From NCBI GenBank assembly GCA_902528515.1, contig CABZTD010000003.1:57236-121235 (forward strand): a stretch of DNA of 64,000 bases, read 5' to 3'. This DNA comes from K189A clade bacterium (lineage in GTDB: Bacteria; Pseudomonadota; Gammaproteobacteria; Pseudomonadales; Azotimanducaceae). The notes under the pieces were generated by a model. It was not told where the DNA came from, ran no database searches, and saw only the letters and a program-made list of their open reading frames with translations. The translations under genes and the position numbers were made by a program. Numbering within the stretch: the first letter of the stretch is position 1; the number at the start of each line of letters is the position of its first letter. Shown piece after piece: positions 9,124 through 17,129 of the stretch.

Positions 9124-10855
9124 TTGGCGGGTTTAATTCCACAGTCCTTCATTAACGATTTAATCGACCGCGCCGATATTGTTGACGTGGTTGGCAGCCG
9201 CGTAGTACTGAAAAAAAGTGGCAAGAATTATTCAGGGTTATGCCCCTTCCACGATGAAAAGTCCCCCTCTTTTTCAGTCAGTCCAGACAAACAATTTTTC
9301 CATTGCTTCGGCTGCCAAGAGAGCGGTAGCGCTCTGACCTTTCTCATGAAGTACGAACGAATGGATTTTGTGGAAGCCGTAGAGACGCTTGCTAAGGATT
9401 TGGGTCTCACCGTTCCCAGAGAAAAATCCAATCGCAACTATATAGAAGTTGATCAGCGCATCTACCAGGCTCTCGAAAAGGCTGAGCGGGTTTATAAGCA
9501 GCGGCTTCGTGGAATGCCTGCCGCTGTCGACTATTTGAAAGGACGCGGTCTCACCGGTGTAACGGCCAGAGATTTTAGTATTGGGTATGCGCCGGAAGGT
9601 TGGCACTCCCTTAGCGAGGTTTTGCTGAATGAGGATGTGAGCGCTGAGGTCATGCTAAAGGCGGGTCTTACGATCAAGAATGACAGCGGCAGAGTTTATG
9701 ACCGTTTTCGACATCGCATCATGTTCCCAATCCGCGACGTTCGGGGGCGCGTGATTGGCTTTGGCGGGCGTAAACTCAGCGACGAAGAAGGTCCTAAGTA
9801 CCTCAATTCGCCGGAGACTCCGGTGTTTGCTAAAAAATCAGGAACTGTACGGTTTATACGAAGCGCGCAAGGCTCTGCGAAGCATTGATCGATTGCTGGT
9901 GGTCGAAGGATATATGGATGTAGTGGCTCTGGCGCAGCGAGGTTTTCGCAATGCCGTGGCCACCCTGGGCACTGCAACTGGTGAAGCGCATTATCAAAAG
10001 CTGTATCGCTACACCGACGAAGTGGTCTGTTGCTTCGACGGCGATAAAGCAGGCCGAGCTGCAGCTTGGCGAGCTCTAGAAAGCGCCTTGTCTGTCTTAA
10101 ACGAACACCGACAGCTGAAATTCGTGTTTCTCCCAGACGGTGAAGATCCTGATTCGATGGTGCGTGATCAGGGTGCCGAGGCATTCTCAGAATTTTTGCA
10201 AAACGCCACGCCGGGTATCGAATACTTATTTAGCAAGTTAGGCGAGGGGCTTGATCTGCAAAGCTTAGACGGGCGTGCGCGCTTCATGGGTTTAGCGAAT
10301 CCTCTCGTTGAAAAAATCCCTGCCGGCATTCTCCAAGAACTTGTGAGGAAGCGGGTGCAAGAGATTGGTGGAATTGAAACCGGGACAATCAGGGCTGAGG
10401 GTGGTGAATCGAAACTGCGTGCGAGCAAGCGTGATGATGGCAGATTTGGCTCCGTCTTAGCTCAGCGCCTGATTGGAATGCTGCTCAAAGCGCCATACCT
10501 CTGGAGCGAGCTAGACAAGAGTACTCAGGCCGAATTTTTGGCCCACCGAAAGGAATTAGGTGTGCTAGGTCGCTTGGTCAGTTTGCTTCATGCCCAGCCG
10601 GACTTGGATACGAACGAGATATTGATCGCTTGGTCTGACGAGGGAGATCAGCAACGGTTGATCGAATTTGCGAAAAAGCCCGTTGCTTCCAGTGCTCAAG
10701 CATGGCGGCAAGAGTTTTTGGATGGATCCAAGCACTTACTTCGCCAGTGCGAAAGATCTAGGCGTCAAAAGTATATTGCTCAGCTCAAAGCCTCGGGCGA
10801 TGAGGAGAAACTGCGCGACTTGCTGCCAAGTAAGTCGCGCCTCGGCGATACCTGA
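9124..10855 (+). CDS. dnaG: DNA primase DnaG, interrupted by a one-base frameshift
   Basis: DnaG makes RNA primers at the replication fork. The start is a TTG at 9124 giving MAGLIPQSFINDL, with GAGGGT upstream, as in other DnaG proteins. The zinc site is complete (Cys40, His43, Cys61, Cys64). The frame then runs into a six-A run (9832-9837) at about residue 237 and goes wrong: the family sequence NSPETPVFAK continues one frame over as NQELYGLYEARKA. The TOPRIM motifs LLVVEGYMDVVAL and CFDGDKAGRAA and the helicase-binding tail are in the second frame. With five As the gene would encode 576 residues, close to E. coli's 581. A homopolymer sequencing error is the simplest reading, since dnaG is essential. 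Confidence 0.92.
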
Positions 10856-10938
10856 GCTAATTTTTTGGATCATCTATGTGACGATCAATACCGATCCTAG
10901 GCCATAAATCCATCGATCTAGCGCCGCTCGTTTACCGT

Positions 10939-10947
10939 TGTTATAAT
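10939..10947 (+). promoter_or_regulatory. Extended -10 promoter upstream of rpoD
   Basis: TGTTATAAT is a perfect extended -10 element (TG, one base, TATAAT at 10942-10947) in the 415-nt gap between dnaG and rpoD. No good -35 is visible, as is common for extended -10 promoters. It would give rpoD a leader of about 315 nt. The rest of the gap (10950-11270) holds several small GC-rich hairpins but no RNA family that I recognise. Confidence 0.5.
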
Positions 10948-11270
10948 GAGCGGCTGTTTCGCGCAGATCGGATAATCCGACAGGCTTTGGACCACTCGCC
11001 AAGATGTTAAGTAAGGACTTTGGCGCGCTTCCTAGTCCACCCTTCTCTGCCTCCATCTGCGTTTCGCCCCCAATAGGGAGATGCGGCTCCTGCAGTTTAG
11101 TGGAGGGTAAACAGGTTGCGTCCAAATGCTGGTGGCTATGGCCGACAAGTATGATGCCGTTGGCACGCCCAGGGTGGACGGGGACGACAAAATTTGGGCG
11201 ATCAAGTCTCTGGGCATTCTTCGATGCGGAAAAAACAGTTGCACACGTCTTTGCAAAAAGTTGGGAAGAT

Positions 11271-13115
11271 ATGAACAAACAAGTCACTACAGCGCAGCAG
11301 CAATCTCGTTTAAAGGAGCTGATCGCTAAGGGTAAAGAACAAGGCTATCTCACTTATGGTGAGGTCAACGATCACTTGCCCGACGACATCTCCGATCCCG
11401 AGCAGATTGAAGACATCATTCGTATGATCAACGACATGGGCATTACGGTATATGAAGCCGCGCCTGATACGGATGATTTGTTATCGACGGAAGAAAACAC
11501 TGCAGATGAGTTGGCCGCAGAAGAGGCCGCCGCTGCCCTTGCGGCGGTGGAGACCGAAGCGGGCCGTACCACAGACCCCGTGCGTATGTACATGCGTGAA
11601 ATGGGCACAGTAGAACTGTTGACGCGGGAAGGCGAAATTGCCATCGCTAAGCGCATTGAAGAGGGCCTTCGTGACATGCTCACAGCCCTTGCTAGCTATC
11701 CAGGCACGGTAGAGTATTTGCTTGAAACCTATGCGGAAGTCGTGAAAGAGGAAAAGTTGGCTGATTTGTTGGTAGGTTATTTAGACCCAACGGATAATGT
11801 GCCTGCTGCGACGCAAATTGGTGCGGACGGCCCGATTCAAAACGATGAAGATGATGAGGACGATGAGGCGAAGGGTCCAGACCCCGTCGAGGCCAAAAAG
11901 CGTTTCTCACTTCTCAAGAGGCAGTACAATAAGTTCAACAAGCTGGTAGAAGAAAAAGGTAAGAACAGCAAGGAAGTGCAGGCCCAGCAGATCAAGCTGG
12001 CGGAAGCCTACTGTTGTTTCAAATTGGTACCCAAGCATTTCGATTACATGGTTTCGCTGGCCAGAGATTCGCAAGAGGTAGTCAAGCATCAAGAACGATT
12101 GATTCAAAATGCGGTGGTGCGGCGCGCCCGGGTGCCTCGAGATATTTTCCGCAAAGAATATATGGGCAGCGAAGTCAGCGTTACCTGGATTAATAAAATC
12201 AGCAAACTGAAGAAAGAATACGCGACGGGACTGGAAACTCAGCGGGACGACATCACACGCTGCCAGAAGAAACTCAAGGCATTGAGTAAGATTACTGAGC
12301 TTTCCGTATCAGAAATTAAGGACATCAATCGCCGCATTTCCCTCGGTGAAGCAAAGGCGCGGCGCGCTAAAAAAGACATGGTCGAAGCTAACCTGCGTTT
12401 GGTGATCTCAATTGCAAAGAAATACACCAATCGTGGTCTACAGTTCCTCGATTTGATTCAAGAAGGCAACATAGGCCTCATGAAAGCGGTCGATAAGTTT
12501 GAGTATCGACGCGGCTACAAGTTTTCGACCTACGCGACCTGGTGGATTCGTCAGGCAATCACGCGCTCAATCGCGGATCAGGCAAGAACGATTCGTATAC
12601 CCGTACACATGATAGAAACTATAAACAAGCTCAATCGTGTTTCGCGACAAATGCTGCAGGAAATGGGGCGCGAGCCAACGCCTGAAGAGCTTGGTGAGCG
12701 TATGGAAATGCCCGAAGAAAAAGTGCGCCGAGTGCTCAAAATCGCGAAAGAACCCATTTCTATGGAAACGCCGATCGGTGACGATGAAGACTCGCATCTT
12801 GGTGATTTCATTGAGGACAATACGATTGGCTCACCGATTGACCTGGCTACTGGTGAAGGCTTACGCGAGGCGACCAAGGATGTCCTTGGCGGACTGACAG
12901 CAAGGGAATCTAAAGTATTGCGTATGCGCTTTGGCATAGATATGAACACGGACCATACGCTGGAAGAAGTGGGCAAGCAGTTCGATGTAACCCGCGAGCG
13001 TATACGCCAGATAGAGGCAAAGGCTCTACGCAAGCTGCGTCACCCAAGTCGTTCAGAGCACTTGCGTAGTTTCCTGGACGAAAGTTTGGAAGGCGGTAAA
13101 GGGCGTAACGTCTAG
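11271..13115 (+). CDS. rpoD: RNA polymerase sigma-70 factor RpoD
   Basis: RpoD is the housekeeping sigma factor. The 614 residues match the E. coli length (613). Region 1.1 begins [26 protein letters not shown]; region 1.2 has [21 protein letters not shown]; an acidic non-conserved insert follows ([11 protein letters not shown]). Regions 2.1-2.4 contain the [17 protein letters not shown] core, region 3 [20 protein letters not shown], and region 4.2 the helix-turn-helix [23 protein letters not shown] 11271 has GGGAAG upstream and gives the expected MNKQ start; the open frame back to 11004 is the leader, not protein. The tRNA gene follows after 38 nt and may be cotranscribed. Confidence 0.97.
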   Translation: MNKQVTTAQQQSRLKELIAKGKEQGYLTYGEVNDHLPDDISDPEQIEDIIRMINDMGITVYEAAPDTDDLLSTEENTADELAAEEAAAALAAVETEAGRTTDPVRMYMREMGTVELLTREGEIAIAKRIEEGLRDMLTALASYPGTVEYLLETYAEVVKEEKLADLLVGYLDPTDNVPAATQIGADGPIQNDEDDEDDEAKGPDPVEAKKRFSLLKRQYNKFNKLVEEKGKNSKEVQAQQIKLAEAYCCFKLVPKHFDYMVSLARDSQEVVKHQERLIQNAVVRRARVPRDIFRKEYMGSEVSVTWINKISKLKKEYATGLETQRDDITRCQKKLKALSKITELSVSEIKDINRRISLGEAKARRAKKDMVEANLRLVISIAKKYTNRGLQFLDLIQEGNIGLMKAVDKFEYRRGYKFSTYATWWIRQAITRSIADQARTIRIPVHMIETINKLNRVSRQMLQEMGREPTPEELGERMEMPEEKVRRVLKIAKEPISMETPIGDDEDSHLGDFIEDNTIGSPIDLATGEGLREATKDVLGGLTARESKVLRMRFGIDMNTDHTLEEVGKQFDVTRERIRQIEAKALRKLRHPSRSEHLRSFLDESLEGGKGRNV

Positions 13116-13153
13116 TCCGCAGACTAGCCTGGCGTGGCTAGAAATAAGAAATT

Positions 13154-13496
13154 GGGCCTATAGCTCAGTTGGTTAGAGCAGTGGACTCATCAAAATGGTG
13201 CGCCTGATTCCGAAAGGGTCAGGATGAACGGGATGAATTCAGGGAAACCGTAGTCGAGCTTTAGCGCGATCGGCAATCCTGAGCCAAGCCGACAGTACAC
13301 TGTCGGAAGGTGCAGAGACTACCTGAGAGCAGGTCGCTTCACTGAAGAAGCACCAAGAGCTCTTAATTACAGGCATGAGCGTCCCGCTCCCTAACGCAGC
13401 GCGCTGGCGAGGGAGATGAGATAGTCCGCACACGATTGAAAAATCGTGAGAATGTGAATCCATTGGTCCCAGGTTCGAGTCCTGGTGGGCCCACCA
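13154..13496 (+). tRNA. tRNA-Ile(CAU), interrupted by a group I intron; CCA encoded
   Basis: Exon 1 is 13154-13190 and exon 2 is 13457-13496. Joined, they give a complete cloverleaf: acceptor GGGCCTA with TGGGCCC, D-arm GCTC/GAGC, a 5-bp anticodon stem GTGGA/TCCAT, the 7-base loop CTCATAA with anticodon CAU, T-arm CCAGG/CCTGG with TTCGAGT, and an encoded CCA. The GAGCAG and TTGGTC context resembles E. coli tRNA-Ile2 rather than elongator Met, and pseudomonads carry this tRNA beside rpoD. It would need TilS lysidine modification to read AUA. The gene cannot fold as a tRNA until the intron is removed. Confidence 0.88.
13191..13456 (+). ncRNA. Group I self-splicing intron in the tRNA-Ile(CAU) anticodon loop
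   Basis: The 266-nt insert lies between anticodon base U36 and A37. The exon ends in CAT and the intron carries GTG at 13198-13200, giving a P1 with the U.G wobble at the 5' splice site, as in the Azoarcus tRNA-Ile intron. P2 is CCTGA/TCAGG (13203-13223). The core phrase AATCCTGAGCCAAG (13275-13288) is shared with trnL-type IC3 introns. A perfect CCGACAG/CTGTCGG hairpin lies at 13289-13306. P7 is GACTA (13317-13321) with TAGTC (13422-13426), and a GAAA-capped P9 lies at 13432-13447. The intron ends in G. There is no homing endonuclease ORF. Confidence 0.9.
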
Positions 13497-13631
13497 ATTT
13501 CTTCTGTAAAGACCGGCTTCGAAGGCTTGTCTGGTCTATAACTAATTGTCTTTATGCAATCATATTCTCAAAGTGCCTTAAGGCGTCTCGCCGCAGCTAC
13601 CCGGGGTTAGTTCTTTGCGAAAACCGGCCTC

Positions 13632-13720
13632 GGATGCAAGCTAAACAGCACTACTACCGAGGTGAGATCAAACGGGTCATGAAGCATGCGAGGGAGGCTG
13701 AGCCGCTAATCGACAAATGA
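13632..13720 (+). pseudogene. Remnant A of a small recurrent ORF family (C-terminal part)
   Basis: The last 28 codons of an open frame read MQAKQHYYRGEIKRVMKHAR and end PLIDK then TGA. The same ending recurs at 18505-18718 and 20985-21080 (Y-H-x-E-I-x-R-[VF]-[MI]-x-E-A). No start, ribosome-binding site or N-terminal half is visible here. The 13497-13845 gap otherwise holds only a weak hairpin after the tRNA (AGACC...GGTCT). Confidence 0.45.
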
Positions 13721-13845
13721 TCGTTGTGAGATCCCAGGATGCTTCTCAACCTTTAGGGGTCTTACACGTTCTCAATCTGAAAAGCAGGTGGTGAAACGCC
13801 CCTTGCCTGTGTGATCCTTGACGACAACAAAAGTGGAAGCCCCCA

Positions 13846-14760
13846 ATGATACCTGCAGAAGAAACGTTTAATGGCACATGGCCGTTCACTCCACACTTCA
13901 GTGACGCTTCTGGCTTTCGCCAACATTATGTTGATGAGGGGCCGCGTGAGGCCCAGGTGCTGATTTGCCTGCATGGCGAGCCGACCTGGGGATACCTCTA
14001 CCGCAACTTCATACCGCGATTGTCGGAGCAGTATCGTGTGATCGTTCCTGATCACATGGGTTTCGGAAAATCCGAGACACCACAGGACCGGGTGTACACC
14101 ATGCAGACTCACGTCGAGAACTTGGAGCGGTTCATCGACGATCTTAACCTCGACGATATTACATTCGTCTGTCAGGACTGGGGCGGGCTCATTACTGGTG
14201 CCTATACAATTCGTCATCCCGAGCGTGTTAAACGAGTCGCCCTAATGAATACGTTATTTGGCTACGGCGGTAAGGTACAAAACGCGCATAAATCGCCGTG
14301 GTTTGAATGGATAGCGAGACACGAAGAAGCTGGCACATTGCGGGGGATCTTGGGCGAATTGGGGTCCACTGTGCTTTCGGTAATGAAAATACTCGGTTTC
14401 GAAAACTCAGCAGCTGTAGACGATACATGGATTCGTGCTTACTCCATGCCGTTCCCGAATCGCGAGAGCTGTGTTGGTGGAATTGAATTTCCTTTGGACG
14501 TCCACTTCGGACGGATGATGGAATACATAATGGCTGGCTTAGCTACCGGCAATCTCGACGCGGTAAAAGCCAAGTCCGCAATGTTAGCCGTGGGTCTAGA
14601 AGATCACGCCATTCACCCTGAGAACCAGATAAGTGATTTTCGCGCCCTGTTTCCTGACGCGCCTTTGGTAACGCTGCCCGGTGTGGGGCACTTTTGCCAG
14701 GAAGATGCACCAGAAACTTTGGTGGCACTAATACAACAGTTTATACAGTCCAATCCCTAA
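13846..14760 (+). CDS. Haloalkane dehalogenase-like alpha/beta hydrolase
   Basis: The 304 residues have the alpha/beta-hydrolase layout closest to DhlA-type (HLD-I) haloalkane dehalogenases. HGEPTW (43-48) is the oxyanion loop, QDWGG holds the nucleophile Asp111 with halide-binding Trp112, and GVGHFCQED gives the catalytic His282. These enzymes release halide from haloalkanes by forming an ester with Asp. The second halide-binding residue in the cap cannot be fixed by eye, so epoxide hydrolase or another Asp-nucleophile hydrolase remains possible. It stands alone on the accessory side of the tRNA gene. Confidence 0.78.
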   Translation: MIPAEETFNGTWPFTPHFSDASGFRQHYVDEGPREAQVLICLHGEPTWGYLYRNFIPRLSEQYRVIVPDHMGFGKSETPQDRVYTMQTHVENLERFIDDLNLDDITFVCQDWGGLITGAYTIRHPERVKRVALMNTLFGYGGKVQNAHKSPWFEWIARHEEAGTLRGILGELGSTVLSVMKILGFENSAAVDDTWIRAYSMPFPNRESCVGGIEFPLDVHFGRMMEYIMAGLATGNLDAVKAKSAMLAVGLEDHAIHPENQISDFRALFPDAPLVTLPGVGHFCQEDAPETLVALIQQFIQSNP

Positions 14761-14960
14761 GGCTGGAACAACTAAAAATAGCCGTACCACGAAATGCCAA
14801 CCAATGCTTTGCCCGCTTGACTCTGGCGGCAACACTTTCAACATCACGTTCCTTATCGACACATAGGAACGCGGGCGCGTAACACCGATAAAAGTGGAGA
14901 GGTTGGGGAAGCAGGACCTTAGTTGGAGGTGCCACCCTGTATATTTACGAGACTTGGGTT

Positions 14961-15134
14961 CTAACTCGCCAGTAGGTTTCTTAGGTCCAAAGCAGGAGAG
15001 TTAAAGGCTCCGAGAGGGACATACGAGAAGGGGGAGAGGGGGATGATCGCCTCTCGAAGCCTAATTAGGTTCTCATTAATTTGTTCATGAATGTGTCGAA
15101 GACGGTAGCTTTTTTGCTCACGGGATTGCGACAT
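14961..15134 (-). CDS. Small protein of a dispersed repeat family (57 aa, intact copy)
   Basis: Read leftward from ATG 15134, a 57-codon frame has AGGAG 7 nt before the start. It begins MSQSREQKSYRLRHIHEQ and contains LREAIIPLSPFSYVPLGAFN. The first 46 codons recur in the same orientation at 24691, 29765 and about 35886, where they are broken by stops or indels. In the 21-codon core, four of the seven differences from copy 2 are silent, which favours coding. No known family is recognised. The same DNA can fold into a long hairpin (see the repeat entry), so an RNA role is also possible. Confidence 0.45.
   Translation of the reverse strand: MSQSREQKSYRLRHIHEQINENLIRLREAIIPLSPFSYVPLGAFNSPALDLRNLLAS
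14997..15134 (-). repeat. Dispersed repeat, copy 1 of 4
   Basis: This is the best-preserved copy. On the + strand an 11-base arm GCTCCGAGAGG (15007-15017) faces CCTCTCGAAGC (15050-15060), with one mismatch, around a purine-rich loop containing GGGGGAGAGGGGG. The rest of the 14761-15325 gap shows nothing else that I can name. Confidence 0.75.
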
Positions 15135-15325
15135 CCGTACGCTCCTATCAAACCCGAAAAGCGTAGAAATAAATCAGCAGGACAGCCTAACTCGCTATGG
15201 GAGGTCAAGTGGGCAATGCATCAAGGGATGTGTTCGGGCGAGTAATTGGTGCTGTGCCTCAAATGGTGCACCATATGCAGAAGAGAGTTTCGACAAGCGG
15301 CAAAATTTTCGAGGAAATAGAAAAG

Positions 15326-16372
15326 TTGACACGATTTCTAGCTCACAGAGGATGGACGGTTGTCTTTTTGCTCGCAGCTTTTTCAATCGATGCAAAAGAA
15401 AGAGTCATTATTGACACAGACCCTGGAGTAGACGATTCGCAGGCAATACTGTTTGCTTTTGCCTCGGATGAAATTGAGGTAATCGGACTGACCAGTATTT
15501 TCGGCAATGTCGATACCGGCCTCGCCACTCGCAATGCCCTGAGGCTTATAGATTTAGTCGATGCCAACATTCCTGTGGCGTCCGGATCGGTGAGGCCGCT
15601 CTACGCGAAGAAACTGCCCACGCCAACCTTCGTTCATGGAGAAGACGGACTAGGCGAAATATGGTTACCTGAGTCCAGCCGCGCTGCCTTAGACCTCACT
15701 GCCGCGGAGTTTATTGTCGATACCGTGATGAGTAACCCAGGAGAGATTTCTCTGATTGCTCTTGGTCCGATGACGAACATAGCCCTCGCCCTTGCCCTTG
15801 AACCTCGATTAGCGACAAGCGTAAAGCGTATCGTCGCGATGGGCGGTGTCTTAGCAGTTCCAGGCAATGTCTCACCAGTAGCATCGGCCAATATTCTGGG
15901 GGATCCGCATGCCGCGGATATTGTTCTAGGGACTAATTGGGACGTCACGCTCGTACTCGCCGATACAACTCGTCAGGTCAAGGTTAGCGATGAGTGGCTT
16001 GAAAGGGTCAGAAAACATGGCGGTATTTCGGGCGATTTTATTTATCGGGCTAGCCAGTTTTATCGGAAGTTCTACCGGTCTTCAGGCGTTTTGGAAGGCT
16101 TTTATAATCACGATCCGACCGCTGTGGCTTTCTTTATAGACGAGTCAATTTTTAGCACAGAAAAGCGAGCAATAAGGGTTGTAACGGACGGCATGAGTAT
16201 TGGAGATGTCGTTGCTGCAGGACCCGCGCATTACAAACAGCCGGGCCCCTGGTACGGAATTCCATTGGCTTCTGTAACGACAGCTGTTGAAGCTGACAAG
16301 GTAATGCGATTAATTGAATCAACCCTTGAAGGAGCTGAAATCCGGGAAAATTTTGACGCAGTGCAGCGCTAA
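15326..16372 (+). CDS. Inosine/uridine-preferring nucleoside hydrolase family protein
   Basis: The IU-NH family hydrolyses the N-glycosidic bond of ribonucleosides using a Ca2+ held by an Asp cluster. That cluster is clear here as IIDTDPGVDDSQAIL. GLTSIFGNV, the LIALGPMTNIALAL stretch and FYNHDPTAVAF also fit. A TTG start at 15326 gives a signal-peptide-like N-terminus (GWTVVFLLAAFSIDAKE), which suggests a periplasmic enzyme; an upstream ATG (15275) or the open frame from 15197 would add unsupported sequence. It is convergent with a queuosine-precursor transporter, so queuosine or a nucleobase could be its real substrate (inference). Confidence 0.85.
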   Translation: MTRFLAHRGWTVVFLLAAFSIDAKERVIIDTDPGVDDSQAILFAFASDEIEVIGLTSIFGNVDTGLATRNALRLIDLVDANIPVASGSVRPLYAKKLPTPTFVHGEDGLGEIWLPESSRAALDLTAAEFIVDTVMSNPGEISLIALGPMTNIALALALEPRLATSVKRIVAMGGVLAVPGNVSPVASANILGDPHAADIVLGTNWDVTLVLADTTRQVKVSDEWLERVRKHGGISGDFIYRASQFYRKFYRSSGVLEGFYNHDPTAVAFFIDESIFSTEKRAIRVVTDGMSIGDVVAAGPAHYKQPGPWYGIPLASVTTAVEADKVMRLIESTLEGAEIRENFDAVQR

Positions 16373-16411
16373 ATGAGCAGCCGCAATTTTGTGCCTCCTC
16401 TCTACAGGTCT

Positions 16412-17071
16412 TTACGCAATCTCGGATGCGGCTTCCTCGCGATGCTCTCCATCGAGTAACCAGACCAAACCATAAACAATAGGTGTATCGACAACCGCAA
16501 TTCCGATCTTTAGTAGCCATAAAGCGATCGTCATAGAAAAAAGTTCTTCAAATTGAAGGGGGCTGCTTGTAAGCAGGTAAAAAGCCAAAACGTTGAACAC
16601 AACAGAGTCGATCAGTTGTGAGGAAGCCGTACTTAGGGTGTTTCGTAACCAGAGATGTCGACCCTTCGTGATCCTACGCCAAAAAGCGAATGCCGCAACG
16701 TCGTGTGTTTGAGCACATAAATAGGCTGTTAATGACGCGAACACCATAACTGGAACAACACTAAGCGTTTTCTCCAAAGCGAACTGCTGTTCATAGCTTT
16801 CGTGCGGTGGGAGCGCGACAACTGTTTGAGTCAAGACCAACATTAAAAGGGCGGCTCCAAAGCCAAGCCAAACAACGAAAGCGGCTTTTTTTCTGCCGTA
16901 AACCTCTCCAATAACATCTGTAATGGGAAAAGTGATCCAATAGAAAACGATGCCCGCGTTAATAGCGATGCCACCCAAAGTCCATAATTTGGCGCTCAAA
17001 ATGTTCACTGTTGCCATGCAGCAAACGAAGACCGCGAGTAAAAGACAGAAACCGATTTCTTTTCTTTTCAT
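16412..17071 (-). CDS. Queuosine precursor transporter, YhhQ family
   Basis: The 219-residue inner-membrane protein has about six hydrophobic segments. It carries the family signatures NILSAKL, FPITDVIGEVYGRKKA and the TASSQLIDSVVFNVLAF region of PF02592 (YhhQ/VUT). E. coli YhhQ imports preQ0/preQ1, precursors of the queuosine base at tRNA position 34. It is divergent from the amidohydrolase, with a 58-nt spacer holding a 14-nt palindrome, and convergent with the nucleoside hydrolase. No preQ1 riboswitch is visible upstream. Confidence 0.88.
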   Translation of the reverse strand: MKRKEIGFCLLLAVFVCCMATVNILSAKLWTLGGIAINAGIVFYWITFPITDVIGEVYGRKKAAFVVWLGFGAALLMLVLTQTVVALPPHESYEQQFALEKTLSVVPVMVFASLTAYLCAQTHDVAAFAFWRRITKGRHLWLRNTLSTASSQLIDSVVFNVLAFYLLTSSPLQFEELFSMTIALWLLKIGIAVVDTPIVYGLVWLLDGEHREEAASEIA

Positions 17072-17093
17072 GAACTTCCTTCCCGACTTTCGG

Positions 17094-17107
17094 CACTATA
17101 TATAGTG
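17094..17107. promoter_or_regulatory. Perfect palindrome CACTATATATAGTG in a divergent spacer
   Basis: A 14-nt perfect palindrome sits centrally between the divergent transporter (start 17071) and amidohydrolase (start 17130). Its place and symmetry suggest an operator for a dimeric regulator, or overlapping AT-rich -10 elements. No regulator gene lies nearby. Confidence 0.4.
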
Positions 17108-17129
17108 GCGATTCTCAAGGGTAAAAGTA

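Noticed and set aside
11004..11270. N-terminal extension of RpoD
   Set aside because: The canonical start MNKQ at 11271 has a ribosome-binding site, and the extension has no sigma-factor similarity.
10950..11270. 6S RNA, RNase P or other structured RNA in the rpoD leader
   Set aside because: None of the conserved phrases of these RNAs could be found by eye.
12578..13033. Long open frame antisense to rpoD (151 codons)
   Set aside because: It is a Ser/Arg-rich shadow of a strongly conserved gene, with no ribosome-binding site or family.
15065..15121. 18-codon peptide VSKKATVFDTFMNKLMRT, also similar in copy 2
   Set aside because: It is the alternative frame of the same repeat; the 57-codon frame has the ribosome-binding site and more silent changes.
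17072..17129. preQ1 riboswitch upstream of the YhhQ-type gene
   Set aside because: The 58-nt spacer is too short and holds only the palindrome.
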